Positions 1-13,457 of a DNA stretch of 64,000 nt are shown in pieces. Under the pieces are notes generated by a model. That model was not told where the DNA came from. It worked only from the letters and a program-made list of their open reading frames with translations, and ran no database searches. This DNA comes from Phymorhynchus buccinoides (taxonomy: Eukaryota > Mollusca > Gastropoda > Neogastropoda > Raphitomidae), in NCBI GenBank assembly GCA_017654935.2, contig CM065712.1:17856017-17920016 (forward strand). The letters are read 5' to 3'. Each line of letters opens with the position of its first letter. The stretch's first letter is position 1. The position numbers and the translations under genes were made by a program.

Positions 1-50
1 GCATCCAAAAGCTGAGCCTCCTAAGTTCCTCCGTTCCAATGTTATCGTCG
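1..50 (-). mobile_element. MITE-like repeat fragment at the window edge
   Basis: The minus strand reads CGATAACATTGGAACGGAGG then TTAGGAGGCTCA, the 5' part of the same repeat. Confidence 0.5.
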
Positions 51-132
51 TAGCATTACTTTATTGCAAATTTTGTAAAATCTACAAATATGCATCAGTG
101 TCCAGAAACATTTCAAACAAAATGTAACACAA

Positions 133-403
133 ATACATACATACATACATGCATACATACATACATACATACATAACATCATGCTTGATTACATACATAC
201 ATACAGGCATACATACATACATACATACATACATACATGCTTGCATGCATACATACATACATACATACATACATACATACATACATACATACATGCATGC
301 ATGCATGCATACATACATACATACATACATACATACATACATACATACATACATACATAACGTACAATGTTACCGTCATAACATAGATGCATACATACAT
401 ACA

Positions 404-434
<31 letters not shown>

Positions 435-760
435 GGTACCGTTCCAATGTTACCGTCGTACATAGATTACACACATACATACATACATACTAAATACATA
501 CATACATACATCACATACATACATACATACATACATACATACATACATCAATAGATGCATACATACATACATACATACATACATACATCACATACATACA
601 TACATACATACATACATACATACATACATTACATAATACATACATACATACATACATACATACATACATACATACATACATACATACATACATACCTACA
701 TACATACATACATACATACATACATACATACATACATGCATGCATACATACATACATTGT
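133..760. repeat. (ACAT)n tetranucleotide microsatellite
   Basis: About 600 bp of CATA repeats with CATG interruptions and small inserts such as CGTTCCAATGTTACCGTCGT at about 439. Open frames across it are repeat artefacts. Confidence 0.97.
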
Positions 761-831
761 CATCCAGGAACATACAAACACCACCAAAACTAGAGCGTTA
801 AGACACTAAACCACCAGCCGTGCGGCAAGAC

Positions 832-957
832 TTTCAGCTCCACTAACCTTGATCTTTGCCCAATTACCTTCATGCTGGAAGTTGGCCTAGATACCCTAAC
901 TACCTATCGGCATGCAGAGTTTGAGAGTCCGAGGTCCCTCCGTTCAAACGCTATAGT
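832..957 (-). mobile_element. MITE-like repeat copy
   Basis: The minus strand starts ATAGCGTTTGAACGGAGGG and carries CTGCATGCCGATAGGTAG and ATCTAGGCCAA in the same order as the copies at 15,816 and 37,474. Confidence 0.55.
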
Positions 958-1315
958 GTTGACATACATACTGAGCCAGCCATCGAGCCACAAACAAGTC
1001 AAGTCAAGTCACAAGTCACAACATTTTATTGTCCATACAAATGATATACAGCTTGTGCAAGTACAAGTAACACATCAAACAAAACCCAACATATCACAGG
1101 TCCAATAACGCAGCATTCATGCAAAACACGCTCACGCACTCCACATGCAGCCATTCATGAACAAGATTTAAGATAATGATAATAATGAAATTATGATAAT
1201 AATAATCAACATCATCATCAATTAACAAAAACAAAAAAATCAAATAATAATATTAATAATAATAATAAAACGAAGAAAAAGACAGTAAAAGGGTTTTGAG
1301 CATGAATGCCCTTTG

Positions 1316-1424
1316 AAACACACGCGAACACACGCACACGCACACGCACACGCGCACGCACGCCACACACGCACACGCACGCGCACCCGCACACGCACGC
1401 ACACGCACGCACGCACACACACAC

Positions 1425-1461
<37 letters not shown>

Positions 1462-1487
1462 CCGCATTTGGAGAGAGAGGGAGAGCC

Positions 1488-1567
<80 letters not shown>

Positions 1568-1872
1568 CATGCCCACACATGTGAGCACAACACATACACA
1601 CACATGCACATACACACACGCACATACAAAAACATTTCCCATGTATGCAAGGTAGCGTTAAAAAATAATAAGGCACAAGTATACCTTAAAATAATCTCAG
1701 AACAAGATACTCCCCTATACAAGAAGAAGAAGAAGAAGAAGAAGAAGAAGAAGAAGAAGAAGAAGAAGAAGAAGAAGAAGAAGAAGAAGAAGAAGAAGAA
1801 AAGGAAGAAGAAGAAGTAGAGAGTAAACCCCATGAACAGAAGAGAAGAAGAAGAAGAAGAAGAAGAAGAAGA
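1316..1872. repeat. (CA)n, (GA)n and (GAA)n microsatellites
   Basis: CA/CG-rich tract 1,316-1,460, GA tract 1,466-1,566, (GAA)n 1,721-1,800 and a second GAA tract 1,845-1,872. Confidence 0.97.
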
Positions 1873-2040
1873 GGAAGAATGCAACCATTACATAAAATTA
1901 TTTTCCATAAATGGAACATTGATAAAATGTCCATAAATTAACTTTCACATTCATAAAATAACACTGATATGAGAGAAAACCAACGGAATTATTATTTTGT
2001 ACAAACACTTGTGAACACACGCACCCCTCCATACACTTAG

Positions 2041-2084
2041 TCACACGCACACACACGCACACACACTCACACACAAACACACAC

Positions 2085-2135
<51 letters not shown>

Positions 2136-2190
2136 GCACACACACGCACAGCACGCACACGCACACACACGCACGCACACACACACACAC

Positions 2191-2232
<42 letters not shown>

Positions 2233-2452
2233 AGACATGTGCGCACGCGTACACGCGCACCCACACACATAAATTTAGAACACATTTGACCATGTTACAT
2301 ACATACACACACACACACATACCGCAGCACACACACATACACGCACGCACACATGCATGCACATTTATAATCACGAACACGCGCGCGTACGCACGCACGC
2401 ACACACACACACACACACATAAAGTGTGCACACTCATACACACTTGCACACA
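2041..2452. repeat. (CA)n compound microsatellite at the 3' side of the first LINE
   Basis: CA repeats with CG interruptions, adjoining the LINE 3' end at about 2,520. Confidence 0.95.
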
Positions 2453-2555
2453 TTCTCTCACACAACTCACAAGCCCTCGCACGTAAGCACCCCATTTCCA
2501 CCACACCACACACAAAGGGCAGACCGCGGCTTTAGCTAAGGCCCAGAGGTCACAG

Positions 2556-2914
2556 TCACCTCCCTATGGTCTCGTTCAGGGCTCTGATGGCTGATGGGAG
2601 GAAGGAGTCCCTGAACCTGTTTGTCCTGCACCTCATGGACAGGAGACGGCCAGAATCGCGCTGTGAAGTGCAGCTGGAGATGGCAGGATGCAGAGGGTGG
2701 CTGGAGTCCTGGAAGATAGCGCCAGCCTTCTTGGTAGTCGCCCTCCTGCTGATGTCTGCCAGAGGCGTGAGGTCATGACCGATTACCTTGGCAGCAACAG
2801 CCGTCAGTCTGTTCAGCCTCTCCTCATCGGCTTTCTTCAGAGAGCCGAAGAAGCACAGCTGGTTGAACAGGAGGACAGACTGAACGATGGACTGGTAAAA
2901 CAGGTGCAGGATGG
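2556..2914 (-). pseudogene. LINE reverse transcriptase C-terminal part
   Basis: On the minus strand this segment encodes LFYQSIVQSVLLFNQLCFFG and later SSHPLHPAISSCTSQRDSGR ending ALNETIGR and stop TGA at 2,556-2,558. It continues the frame that breaks off at 4,617 once the insertion and one copy of the 5-bp duplication are discounted. It is the thumb/C-terminal region of the same element. Confidence 0.85.
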
Positions 2915-4616
2915 TGTGACGAGGTAATGGGTTAAAAGGCTAAGTCTCTAGGGGTGACTTTTAGTGTTTTAAATTTTCAAGTAGAAAATTTGCCTTTAGC
3001 CCACTTCTCTAGGGTATGGGAGATGAGCAACTTTCCCGGCCCCTTTTCATCTAATAAATTTATATTTGTGCCCGGGTTCTGGCTCGTATGATTGTAAGAA
3101 ATACAAGTGGTTGATTTGCTCTTAATGGCAGACAGAGAGAAGTAGGGTTTTACATGAAATTACAAGACTCCCACTCTCATCAGTCTGACCAAAGGGTTCA
3201 GAATTATTTGACACTTGTATTTTATTTACTCACAAAATCTGCATAAGATTATGCAACAATAATAATCAAGCAGCTCAATGGCGCCAAAACAAAATATGAA
3301 TAAAAAAACAATGAAATCCGAAAGGATTTACAAGACTTTTGTCTTTCTAGAAGGTTAGCCCCAAGCGAGAAGGGTCACTAATCATCTTCATTGTCCGGAG
3401 GAAAGTTCAAATGATTGGCGCGGGTCCTGTGGACTTAGCTGTTGTCAAGTTCCTCCGTAGGGATCGGCGAGTGCTGGGTTGGCTGGGCTTGCTCGTCAGT
3501 TGAGAGTAGCTCCCAGTCGTTCCGGTTACGGCTTCGCGGGATGGCACGGTTCAGGCGTGGTCTCCTCGCGGATTCTGGGTGCGGGGCGTCTTGGCGGCGT
3601 TCCCGTCTTGGTGCTTGTGAGTCAGGGATAATCTTCCTGACCACGATGCCCTGCTGATAATCACAGGAGAAGGTGGATGTAGATCTCTATGGCTTAGAGA
3701 CAAGGGGCTTCAGCCGGCAGGGAATTAGTGGATCCCAACCGGCTAGAAGGCTGCCCTTGTACAATAGCACTAAGAACACATAATCTGAATTTCAGTTAAC
3801 AAACTGAGATCAGTAAAACATAAAAGGTGATCAAGCCAACATCACTCTCCATCCAACACCTGGAAAGGAATGGTATCATAAAGTGCAAGATTGCAACCCA
3901 CAGGCTTCCTACTAAAAATATACAAAAGGGTTAGTAGGCATAAAATCCGGTTCTGGTACCAAAAGAGTTAAAGTCAAAAACACACACACACAAATAATCA
4001 GTGCACATAAATAGAAGAGAATGTTTACCACTTCTTTTCAATAACATATCTACTCCTTATTCATCATTGAACATAGGATCTAGATCAAAAATAGGATCAA
4101 ACAAAACAAATCTCAATCACCAGCCGTCAATAATACTCACTAGTTGGGCTATTATGACTGGCTGGGAGAGAGGTTGAGTCTGCAATGTTGCTCCAGCCAG
4201 GTTTTGGAGGTATTATGAGAGAGTAGGTGTAGGCTACTTTCCTCACTACTCAAATTTTCCCCTGCCATTTTCAAACAATGAGAGCCTGTGATTGGTTTAT
4301 AGCAGTCGACACGGTCACAAGATGACGCTATAATATTATGCATACTAGTACAGAACAATCACGCGCCGGTTACATCATTATCACATGCCGACATTCCTAT
4401 CCTTCTCGTGATTGGAAAGGCAAATCGTCTTCAAAGGGCGCCGACTGTGGATGTCACTTTCTCGTGATGGGAAGGTAGATCGGGCTTCAAAGAGACAAAT
4501 GCCTTAATCGGCGTCTGTTTGATGTTGAATGGCAATTAAAGTGGCGGCCCGAGAAAAGAAAGGGGGGGGGGGGGTGTAGATAAAGAAAGAGGGGTCGTGC
4601 ATGATACATTGTCACA
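2915..4616. mobile_element. Probable solo LTR (1,702 bp) inside the LINE
   Basis: The inserted block begins TGTGACGAGG and ends CATTGTCACA, giving a 6-bp terminal inverted repeat TGTGAC/GTCACA and TG...CA ends. It is flanked by the 5-bp direct repeat GATGG (2,910-2,914 and 4,617-4,621), and its removal restores the host LINE frame. It contains no gag/pol-like frame; 3,435-3,657 is open on both strands but unrecognised. TG...CA ends with a 5-bp duplication are typical of LTR retrotransposons, so a solo LTR is the simplest reading; a non-autonomous element is possible. Confidence 0.75.
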
Positions 4617-5347
4617 GATGGTGCCGCTGACCTTGCACTGCCGAAGCTTGCGGAGGAAGAAAAGGCGCTGACTGGCCTTCTTGCAGCAGGCGTCGATGTT
4701 GGGGGTCCACTCCAGCTTGTCGTCAATCACCGTACCGAGGTACTTGTAGGTGTGCACGATGCGCACCTCCTCGCCCTTGATGACAAGTGGGTGGATGCTG
4801 CCCAGGTTCCTGCGGAAGTCAATGACCAACTCTTCCGCTTCACTGACGTTAAGCTCCAGGAAATTCCTGTCGCACCAGACCACTAGTTCGCTGACAGCCT
4901 CTCGGTAATTGGTCTCCTCAGAGTTCTGCAGCAGTCCTGAAAGAGAAATGTCATCTGCAAACTTTAGTAGCAGCTTGCAGGACTCCCTTGCACGACAGTC
5001 GGCTGTGTAAATGGTGAAGATGACTGGGGACAATACGCATCCATGGGGTGCGCCAGTGTTGGTCACTAAGACATTGGAGACAGTCTGGTCAACTCTGACT
5101 TGCTGCGGCCTGTCAGTCAAGAAACTGAAGATCCAGGAGATGATGGCGGGGTTGACAGACATGGACAGGAGTTTGCAGATCATGAGGTGAGGTTGGATAG
5201 TATTGAAGGCACTTGAAAAGTCAACAAAGAGAATTCTTGCGTAGGTTTTCGGGTTGTCAAGGTGCTGGAGAAGATGGTGCAGCAGAGTCAGGATAGCGTC
5301 TTGGGTGTTTCGTGAGCTGGAGTAAGCAAATTGAAGGGGATCCTGGG
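4617..5347 (-). pseudogene. LINE reverse transcriptase core (fragment)
   Basis: An open frame with RT motif A (LFVDFSSAFNTI), motif B region (TGAPHGCVLSP, where GxPQG is usual, so Q is replaced by H), motif C (KFADDISLSGLL) and the downstream LELNVSEAEELVIDFRR and HTYKYLGTVIDDKLEW blocks. The N-terminal endonuclease is absent. The frame ends at the insertion at 4,616. Confidence 0.88.
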
Positions 5348-5402
5348 GATCCTCAGCTTCCCGCCGGAGACAGCCATGAAAACATTACCAGCTTTGCCAC
5401 GC

Positions 5403-8400
5403 GGCTGGTTAATCACTACAAGCTTACTTCCACCTCGTGGCTGATTAAACATTACCAGCTGATTTTCACTTCGTGGCTGGTTAAACATTACCAGCTGACT
5501 TTCACTTCGTGGCTGGTTAAACATTACCAGCTGACTTTCACTTCGTGGCTGGTTAAACATTACCAGCTGACTTCACTTCGTGGCTGGTTAAACATTACCA
5601 GTTGACTTTCACTTCGTGACTGGTTAAACATTACCAGCTGACTTTCACTTCGTGGTTGGTTAAACATTACCAGCTGACTTTCACCTCGTCGCTGGTTAAA
5701 CATTACCAGTTGACTTTCACTTCGTGGCTGGTTAACCATTACCAGTTGACTTTCACTTCGTGGCTGGTTAAACATTACCAGTTGACTATCACTTCGTGGC
5801 TGGTTAAACATTGCCAGTTGACTTCCACCTCGTGGCTGGTTAACCATTACCAGCTGACTTTCACTTCGTGGCTGGTTAAACATTGCCAGCTCACTTTGTG
5901 GCTGGTTAAACATTACCAGCTGACTTTCACTTCGTGGCTGGTTAAACACTACCAGCTGACTTCGTGGCTGGTTAAGCATTACCAGCTGACTTCCACTTCG
6001 TGGCTGGTTAAACATTACCAGCTGACTTCCACTTCGTGGCTGGTTAAACATTGCCAGTTGACTTCCGCTTCGTGGCTGGTTAAACATTGCTAGTTGACTT
6101 TCACTTGGAGGCTGGTTAACCATTACCAGTTGACTTCCACTTCGTGGCTGGTTAAACATTGCCAGTTGACTTTCACTTTGTGGCTGGTTAACCATTACCA
6201 GTTGACTTCCACCTCCTGGCTGGTTAAACATTACCAGTTGACTTTCACTTCGTGGCTGGTTAAACATTACCAGTTGACTTTCACTTCGTGGCTGGTTAAT
6301 CATTGCCAGTTGACTTTCACTTCGTGGCTGGTTAAACATTACCAGTTGACTTTCACTTCGTGGCTGGTTAAACATTACCAGCTGACTTTCACTTCGTGGC
6401 TGGTTAAACATTACCAGTTGACTTTCACTTCGTGGCTGGTTAAACATTACCAGTTGACTTTCACTTCGTGGCTGGTTAAACATTACCAGCTGACTTTCAC
6501 TTCGTGGCTGGTTAAACATTACCAGCTGACTTTCACTTCGTGGCTGGTTAAACATTACCAGCTGACTTTCACTTCGTGGCTGGTTAAACATTACCAGTTG
6601 ACTTTCACTTCGTGGCTGGTTAAACATTACCAGCTGACTTTCACTTCGTGGCTGGTTAAACATTACCAGTTGACTTTCACTTCGTGGCTGGTTAAACATT
6701 ACCAGTTGACTTTCACTTCGTGGCTGGTTAAACATTACCAGTTGACTTTCACTTCGTGGCTGGTTAAACATTACCAGTTGACTTTCACTTCGTGGCTGGT
6801 TAAACATTACCAGCTGACTTTCACTTCGTGGCTGGTTAAACATTACCAGCTGACTTTCACTTCGTGGCTGGTTAAACATTACCAGCTGACTTTCACTTCG
6901 TGGCTGGTTAAACATTACCAGCTGACTTTCACTTCGTGGCTGGTTAAACATTACCAGCTGACTTTCACTTCGTGGCTGGTTAAACATTACCAGCTGACTT
7001 TCACTTCGTGGCTGGTTAAACATTACCAACTGACTTTCACTTCGTGGCTGGTTAAACATTGCCAGTTGACTTTCACTTCGTGGCTGGTTAAACATTACCA
7101 GTTGACTTTCACTTCGTGGCTGGTTAACCATTACCAGTTGATTTCCACCTCGTGGCTGGTTAAACATTACCAGTTGACTTTCACTTCGTGGCTGGTTAAA
7201 CATTACCAGCTGACTTTCACTTCGTGGCTGGTTAAACATTACCAGCTGACTTTCACTTCGTGGCTGGTTAAACATTACCAGCTGACTTTCACTTCGTGGC
7301 TGGTTAAACATTACCAGCTGACTTTCACTTCGTGGCTGGTTAAACATTACCAGTTGACTTCCACCTCGTGGCTGGTTAAATTACCATTACCAGCTGACTT
7401 TCACTTCGTGGCTGGTTAAACATTACCAGTTGACTTTCACTTCGTGGCTGGTTAAACATTACCAGCTGACTTTCACTTCGTGGCTGGTTAAACATTACCA
7501 GCTGTCTTTCACTTCGTGGCTGGTTAAACATTACCAGCTGACTTTCACTTCGTGGCTGGTTAAACATTACCAGCTGACTTTCACTTCGTGGCTGGTTAAA
7601 CATTACCAACTGACTTTCACTTCGTGGCTGGTTAAACATTACCAGCTGACTTTCACTTCGTGGCTGGTTAAACATTACCAGTTGACTTTCACTTCGTGGC
7701 TGGTTAAACATTACCAGTTGACTTTCACTTCGTGGCTGGTTAAACATTACCAGTTGACTTTCACTTCGTGGCTGGTTAAACATTACCAGCTGACTTTCAC
7801 TTCGTGGCTGGTTAAACATTACCAGTTGACTTTCACTTCGTGGCTGGTTAAACATTGCCAGTTGACTTTCACTTCGTGGCTGGTTAAACATTACCAGCTG
7901 ACTTTCACTTCGTGGCTGGTTAAACATTACCAGCTGACTTTCACTTCGTGGCTGGTTAAACATTACCAGCTGACTTTCACTTCGTGGCTGGTTAAACATT
8001 ACCAGCTGACTTTCACTTCGTGGCTGGTTAAACATTACCAGCTGACTTCCACTTCGTGGCTGGTTAACCATTACCAGCTGACTTTCACTTCGTGGCTGGT
8101 TAAACATTTGCCAGCTCACTTTGTGGCTGGTTAAACATTACCAGTTGACTTTCACTTCGTGGCTGGTTAAACATTACCAGCTGACTTTCACTTCGTGGCT
8201 GGTTAAACATTACCAGTTGACTTTCACTTCGTGGCTGGTTAAACATTACCAGCTGACTTTCACTTCGTGGCTGGTTAAACATTACCAGCTGACTTTCACT
8301 TCGTGGCTGGTTAAACATTACCAGCTGACTTTCACTTCGTGGCTGGTTAAACATTACCAGTTGACTTTCACTTCGTGGCTGGTTAAACATTACCAGCTGA

Positions 8401-11400
8401 CTTTCACTTCGTGGCTGGTTAAACATTGCCAGTTGACTTTCACTTCGTGGCTGGTTAAACATTACCAGCTGACTTTCACTTCGTGGCTGGTTAAACATTA
8501 CCAGCTGACTTTCACTTCGTGGCTGGTTAAACATTACCAGCTGACTTTCACTTCGTGGCTGGTTAAACATTACCAGCTGACTTTCACTTCGTGGCTGGTT
8601 AAACATTACCAGCTGACTTTCACTTCGTGGCTGGTTAAACATTACCAGCTGACTTTCACTTCGTGGCTGGTTAAACATTACCAGCTGTCTTTCACTTCGT
8701 GGCTGGTTAAACATTGCCAGTTGACTTTCACTTCGTGGCTGGTTAAACATTACCAGCTGACTTTCACTTCGTGGCTGGTTAAACATTACCAGCTGTCTTT
8801 CACTTCGTGGCTGGTTAAACATTACCAGCTGACTTTCACTTCGTGGCTGGTTAAACATTACCAGCTGACTTTCACTTCGTGGCTGGTTAAACATTACCAG
8901 CTGACTTTCACTTCGTGGCTGGTTAAACATTACCAGCTGACTTTCACTTCGTGGCTGGTTAAACATTACCAGCTGACTTTCACTTCGTGGCTGGTTAAAC
9001 ATTACCAGCTGTCTTTCACTTCGTGGCTGGTTAAACATTACCAGCTGACTTTCACTTCGTGGCTGGTTAAACATTACCAGCTGACTTTCACTTCGTGGCT
9101 GGTTAAACATTACCAGCTGACTTTCACTTCGTGGCTGGTTAAACATTACCAGCTGACTTCCACTTCGTGGCTGGTTAAACATTACCAGCTGACTTTCACT
9201 TCGTGGCTGGTTAAACATTACCAGCTGTCTTTCACTTCGTGGCTGGTTAAACATTACCAGCTGACTTTCACTTCGTGGCTGGTTAAACATTACCAGCTGA
9301 CTTTCACTTCGTGGCTGGTTAAACATTACCAGTTGACTTTCACTTCGTGGCTGGTTAAACATTACCAGCTGACTTTCACTTCGTGGCTGGTTAAACATTA
9401 CCAGCTGACTTTCACTTCGTGGCTGGTTAAACATTACCAGCTGACTTTCACTTCGTGGCTGGTTAAACATTACCAGCTGACTTTCACTTCGTGGCTGGTT
9501 AAACATTACCAGCTGACTTTCACTTCGTGGCTGGTTAAACATTACCAGTTGACTTTCACTTCGTGGCTGGTTAAACATTACCAGCTGACTTTCACTTCGT
9601 GGCTGGTTAAACATTACCAGTTGACTTTCACTTCGTGGCTGGTTAAACATTACCAGCTGACTTTCACTTCGTGGCTGGTTAAACATTACCAGCTGACTTT
9701 CACTTCGTGGCTGGTTAAACATTTCCAGCTGACTTTCACTTCGTGGCTGGTTAAACATTACCAGCTGACTTTCACTTCGTGGCTGGTTAAACATTACCAG
9801 CTGACTGGTTTTACCAGTTGACTTTCACTTCGTGGCTGGTTAAACATTACCAGCTGACTTTCACTTCGTGGCTGGTTAAACATTACCAGCTGACTTCCAC
9901 TTCGTGGCTGGTTAAACATTACCAGTTGACTTTCACTTCGTGGCTGGTTAAACATTCACTTCGTGGCTGGTTAAGCATTGCCAGTTGACTTTCACTTCGT
10001 GGCTGGTTAAACATTACCAGTTGACTTTCACTTCGTGGCTGGTTAAACATTACCAGTTGACTTTCACTTCGTGGCTGGTTAAACATTACCAGTTGACTTC
10101 CACTTCGTGGCTGGTTAAACATTACCAGTTGACTTTCACTTCGTGGCTGGTTAAACATTACCAGTTGACTTTCACTTCGTGGCTGGTTAAACATTACCAG
10201 TTACCAGTTGACTTTCACTTCGTGGCTGGTTAAACATTACCAGTTGACTTTCACTTCGTGGCTGGTTAAACATTACCAGTTGACTTTCACTTCGTGGCTG
10301 GTTAAACATTACCAGTTGACTTTCACTTCGTGGCTGGTTAAACATTACCAGCTGACTTTCACTTCGTGGCTGGTTAAACATTACCAGCTGACTTTCACTT
10401 CGTGGCTGGTTACTTCGTGGCTGGTTAAACATTACCAGCTGACTTCCACTTCGTGGCTGGTTAAACATTACCAGCTGACTTTCACTTCGTGGCTGGTTAA
10501 ACATTACCAGCTGACTTTCACTTCGTGGCTGGTTAAACATTACCAGCTGACTTTAAACATTTGCCACTTCGTCTGGTTAAACATTACCAGTTGACTTTCA
10601 CTTCGTGGCTGGTTAAACATTACCAGCTGACTTTCACTTCGTGGCTGGTTAAACATTACCAGCTGACTTTCACTTCGTGGCTGGTTAAACATTACCAGCT
10701 GACTTTCACTTCGTGGCTGGTTAAACATTACCAGTTGACTTTCACTTCGTGGCTGGTTAAACATTGCCAGCTGACTTTCACTTCGTGGCTGGTTAAACAT
10801 TACCAGTTGACTTTCACTTCGTGGCTGGTTAAACATTACCAGCTGACTTTCACTTCGTGGCTGGTTAAACATTACCAGTTGACTTTCACTTCGTGGCTGG
10901 TTAAACATTACCAGCTGACTTTCACTTCGTGGCTGGTTAAACATTGCCAGTTGACTTTCACTTCGTGGCTGGTTAAACATTACCAGCTGACTTTCACTTC
11001 GTGGCTGGTTAAACATTACCAGTTGACTTCCACTTCGTGGCTGGTTAAACATTACCAGCTGACTTTCACTTCGTGGCTGGCTAAACATTTGCCAGCTGAC
11101 TTTGTGGCTGGTTAAACATTACCAGCTGACTTCACTTCGTGGCTGGTTAAACATTACCAGCTGACTTTCACTTCGTGGCTGGTTAAACATTACCAGCTGA
11201 CTTTCACTTCGTGGCTGGTTAAACATTACCAGTTGACTTTCACTTCGTGGCTGGTTAAACATTACCAGTTGACTTTCACTTCGTGGCTGGTTAAACATTA
11301 CCAGTTGACTTTCACTTCGTGGCTGGTTAAACATTACCAGCTGACTTTCACTTCGTGGCTGGTTAAACATTACCAGTTGACTTTCACTTCGTGGCTGGTT

Positions 11401-12810
11401 AAACATTACCAGCTGACTTTCACTTGGCTGGTGCTGACTTTCACTTCGTGGCTGGGTTAAACATTACCAGCTGACTTTCACTTCGTGGCTGGTTAAACAT
11501 TACCAGCTGACTTTCACTTCGTGGCTGGTTAAACATTACCAGCTGACTTTCACTTCGTGGCTGGTTAAACATTACCAGCTGACTTTCACTTCGTGGCTGG
11601 TTAAACATTACCAGTTGACTTTCACTTCGTGGCTGGTTACTTTCACTTCGTGGCTGGTTAACCATTACCAGCTGACTTTCACTTCGTGGCTGGTTAAACA
11701 TTACCAGCTGTCTTTCACTTCGTGGCTGGTTAAACATTGCCAGTTGACTTCCACCTCGTGGCTGGTTAAACATTACCAGCTGTCTTTCACTTCGTGGCTG
11801 GTTAAACATTAACAGCTGTCTTTCACTTCGTGGCTGGTTAAACATTACCAGCTGACTTTCACTTCGTGGCTGGTTAAACATTACCAGCTGACTTTCACTT
11901 CGTGGCTGGTTAAACATTACCAGCTGACTTTCACTTCGTGGCTGGTTAACCATTACCAGCTGACTTCCACTTCGTGGCTGGTTAACCATTACCAGCTGAC
12001 TTTCACTTCGTGGCTGGTTAAACATTACCAGCTGTCTTTCACTTCGTGGCTGGTTAAACATTGCCAGCTGACTTTCACTTCGTGGCTGGTTAAACATTAC
12101 CAGCTGACTTTCACTTCGTGGCTGGTTAACCATTACCAGCTGACTTTCACTTCGTGGCTGGTTAAACATTACCAGCTGACTTTCACTTCGTGGCTGGTTA
12201 AACATTACCAGCTGACTTTCACTTCGTGGCTGGTTAAACATTACCAGCTGTCTTTCACTTCGTGGCTGGTTAAACATTGCCAGTTGACTTCCACTTCGTG
12301 GCTGGTTAAACATTACCAGCTGACTTTCACTTCGTGGCTGGTTAAACATTACCAGCTGTCTTTCACTTCGTGGCTGGTTAATCATTGCCAGTTGACTTTC
12401 ACTTCGTGGCTGGTTAAACATTACCAGCTGACTTTCACTTCGTGGCTGGTTAAACATTACCAGCTGACTTTCACTTCGTGGCTGGTTAAACATTACCAGC
12501 TGACTTTCACTTCGTGGCTGGTTAAACATTACCAGCTGACTTTCACTTCGTGGCTGGTTAAACATTGCTAGATGACTTTCACTTCGTGGCTGGTTAAACA
12601 TTAACAGCTGTCTTTCACTTCGTGGCTGGTTAAATATTGCCAGTTGACTTTCTCTTCGTGGCTGGTTAACCATTACCAGCTGCCTTTCACCTCGTGGCTG
12701 GTTAAACATTGCCAGCTGACTTTCATTTCGTGGCTGGTTAATTATTGCCAGTTGACTTTCACTTCGTGGCTGGTTAAACATTACCAGCTGACTTTCACTT
12801 CGTGGCTGGT
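5403..12810. repeat. 36-bp minisatellite, about 206 copies
   Basis: The unit is 36 bp, GGCTGGTTAAACATTACCAG followed by CTGACTTTCACTTCGT. Common variants are CAGTTGAC for CAGCTGAC, CAGCTGTC, CATTGCCAG for CATTACCAG, and TTCCAC for TTTCAC. Short-unit irregularities occur near 5,890, 7,381, 8,110, 9,805, 9,955, 10,201, 10,411, 10,553, 11,090 and 11,425. The unit is divisible by three and free of stops in one frame on each strand, giving long open frames of a 12-residue period (MFNQPRSESQLV on minus, SWLVKHYQLTFT on plus). No promoter, splice site or non-repeat coding end is visible. It abuts the 5'-truncated LINE at 5,350. Confidence 0.95.
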
Positions 12811-13155
12811 AAAATCAGAGTCTGCAGGGTGAGGGTTGTAGCAAGCAGAAGTAAAACCACCCCCAGATTATGTTGTACTCTCTCGTCTGCATTGTTTTTA
12901 TTTTATCACTGAAGATTTATCTCCATTGCCATAATGTGCGTGTTTTTTTGTCATCGTTGTCACCATCATCAACATCATCATCATCATCATTAACAACATG
13001 GTCATCATCATCTTTAACAACATTTGTCACTGTTTGTCAATATATCTATCCCTCTCTGTCTCTCTCTTCGGTCTCTCTCAGTATCTGTCTCTGTCTCTCT
13101 GTGTGTGTCTCTCTGTGTGTGTCTCTCTGTGTGTGTGTCTCTCTCTCTCTCTCTG

Positions 13156-13215
<60 letters not shown>

Positions 13216-13397
13216 CTTCCGTACTTTTTCCTTCCTTCCTCGCGGGCCCATGGCCGAACATGTTGTGACCTTGACTCACGGGATTCAGACCGGAAGGCGA
13301 TCGGTTGACGATAGTCGTAAACTGGCGGGCCAGTCCCAGGCCTGGAAAGTCGTAAAATTGTAAAAGAGGTTCACCTAGGTCACCAACTAACCGCCAG

Positions 13398-13457
<60 letters not shown>

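Larger units (their letters stand above)
2520..5390 (-). mobile_element. 5'-truncated non-LTR retrotransposon (CR1/L2-like), interrupted
   Basis: A LINE fragment read from about 5,350 down to its stop at 2,556-2,558. It retains part of the RT from the motif before FVDFSSAFNTIQPHL to the C-terminal end. A 1,702-bp insertion (2,915-4,616) separates the last ~120 codons from the RT core. The 3' side runs into a (CA)n tract; the 5' side stops at the 36-bp minisatellite. The clade is judged by recalled resemblance to CR1/L2/Rex1-type elements. Confidence 0.85.

Noticed and set aside
2566..2927. Plus-strand frames over 2,566-2,927
   Set aside because: They are the antisense of the LINE RT C-terminal region.
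3435..3657. A gene within the putative LTR
   Set aside because: Open on both strands over about 70 codons, no recognisable domain; most likely GC-rich chance frames.
5560..12832. Repetitive 12-residue-period proteins on both strands
   Set aside because: They follow directly from the 36-bp unit. Frames break at short units, no splice sites or promoter are seen. Kept only as a finding.
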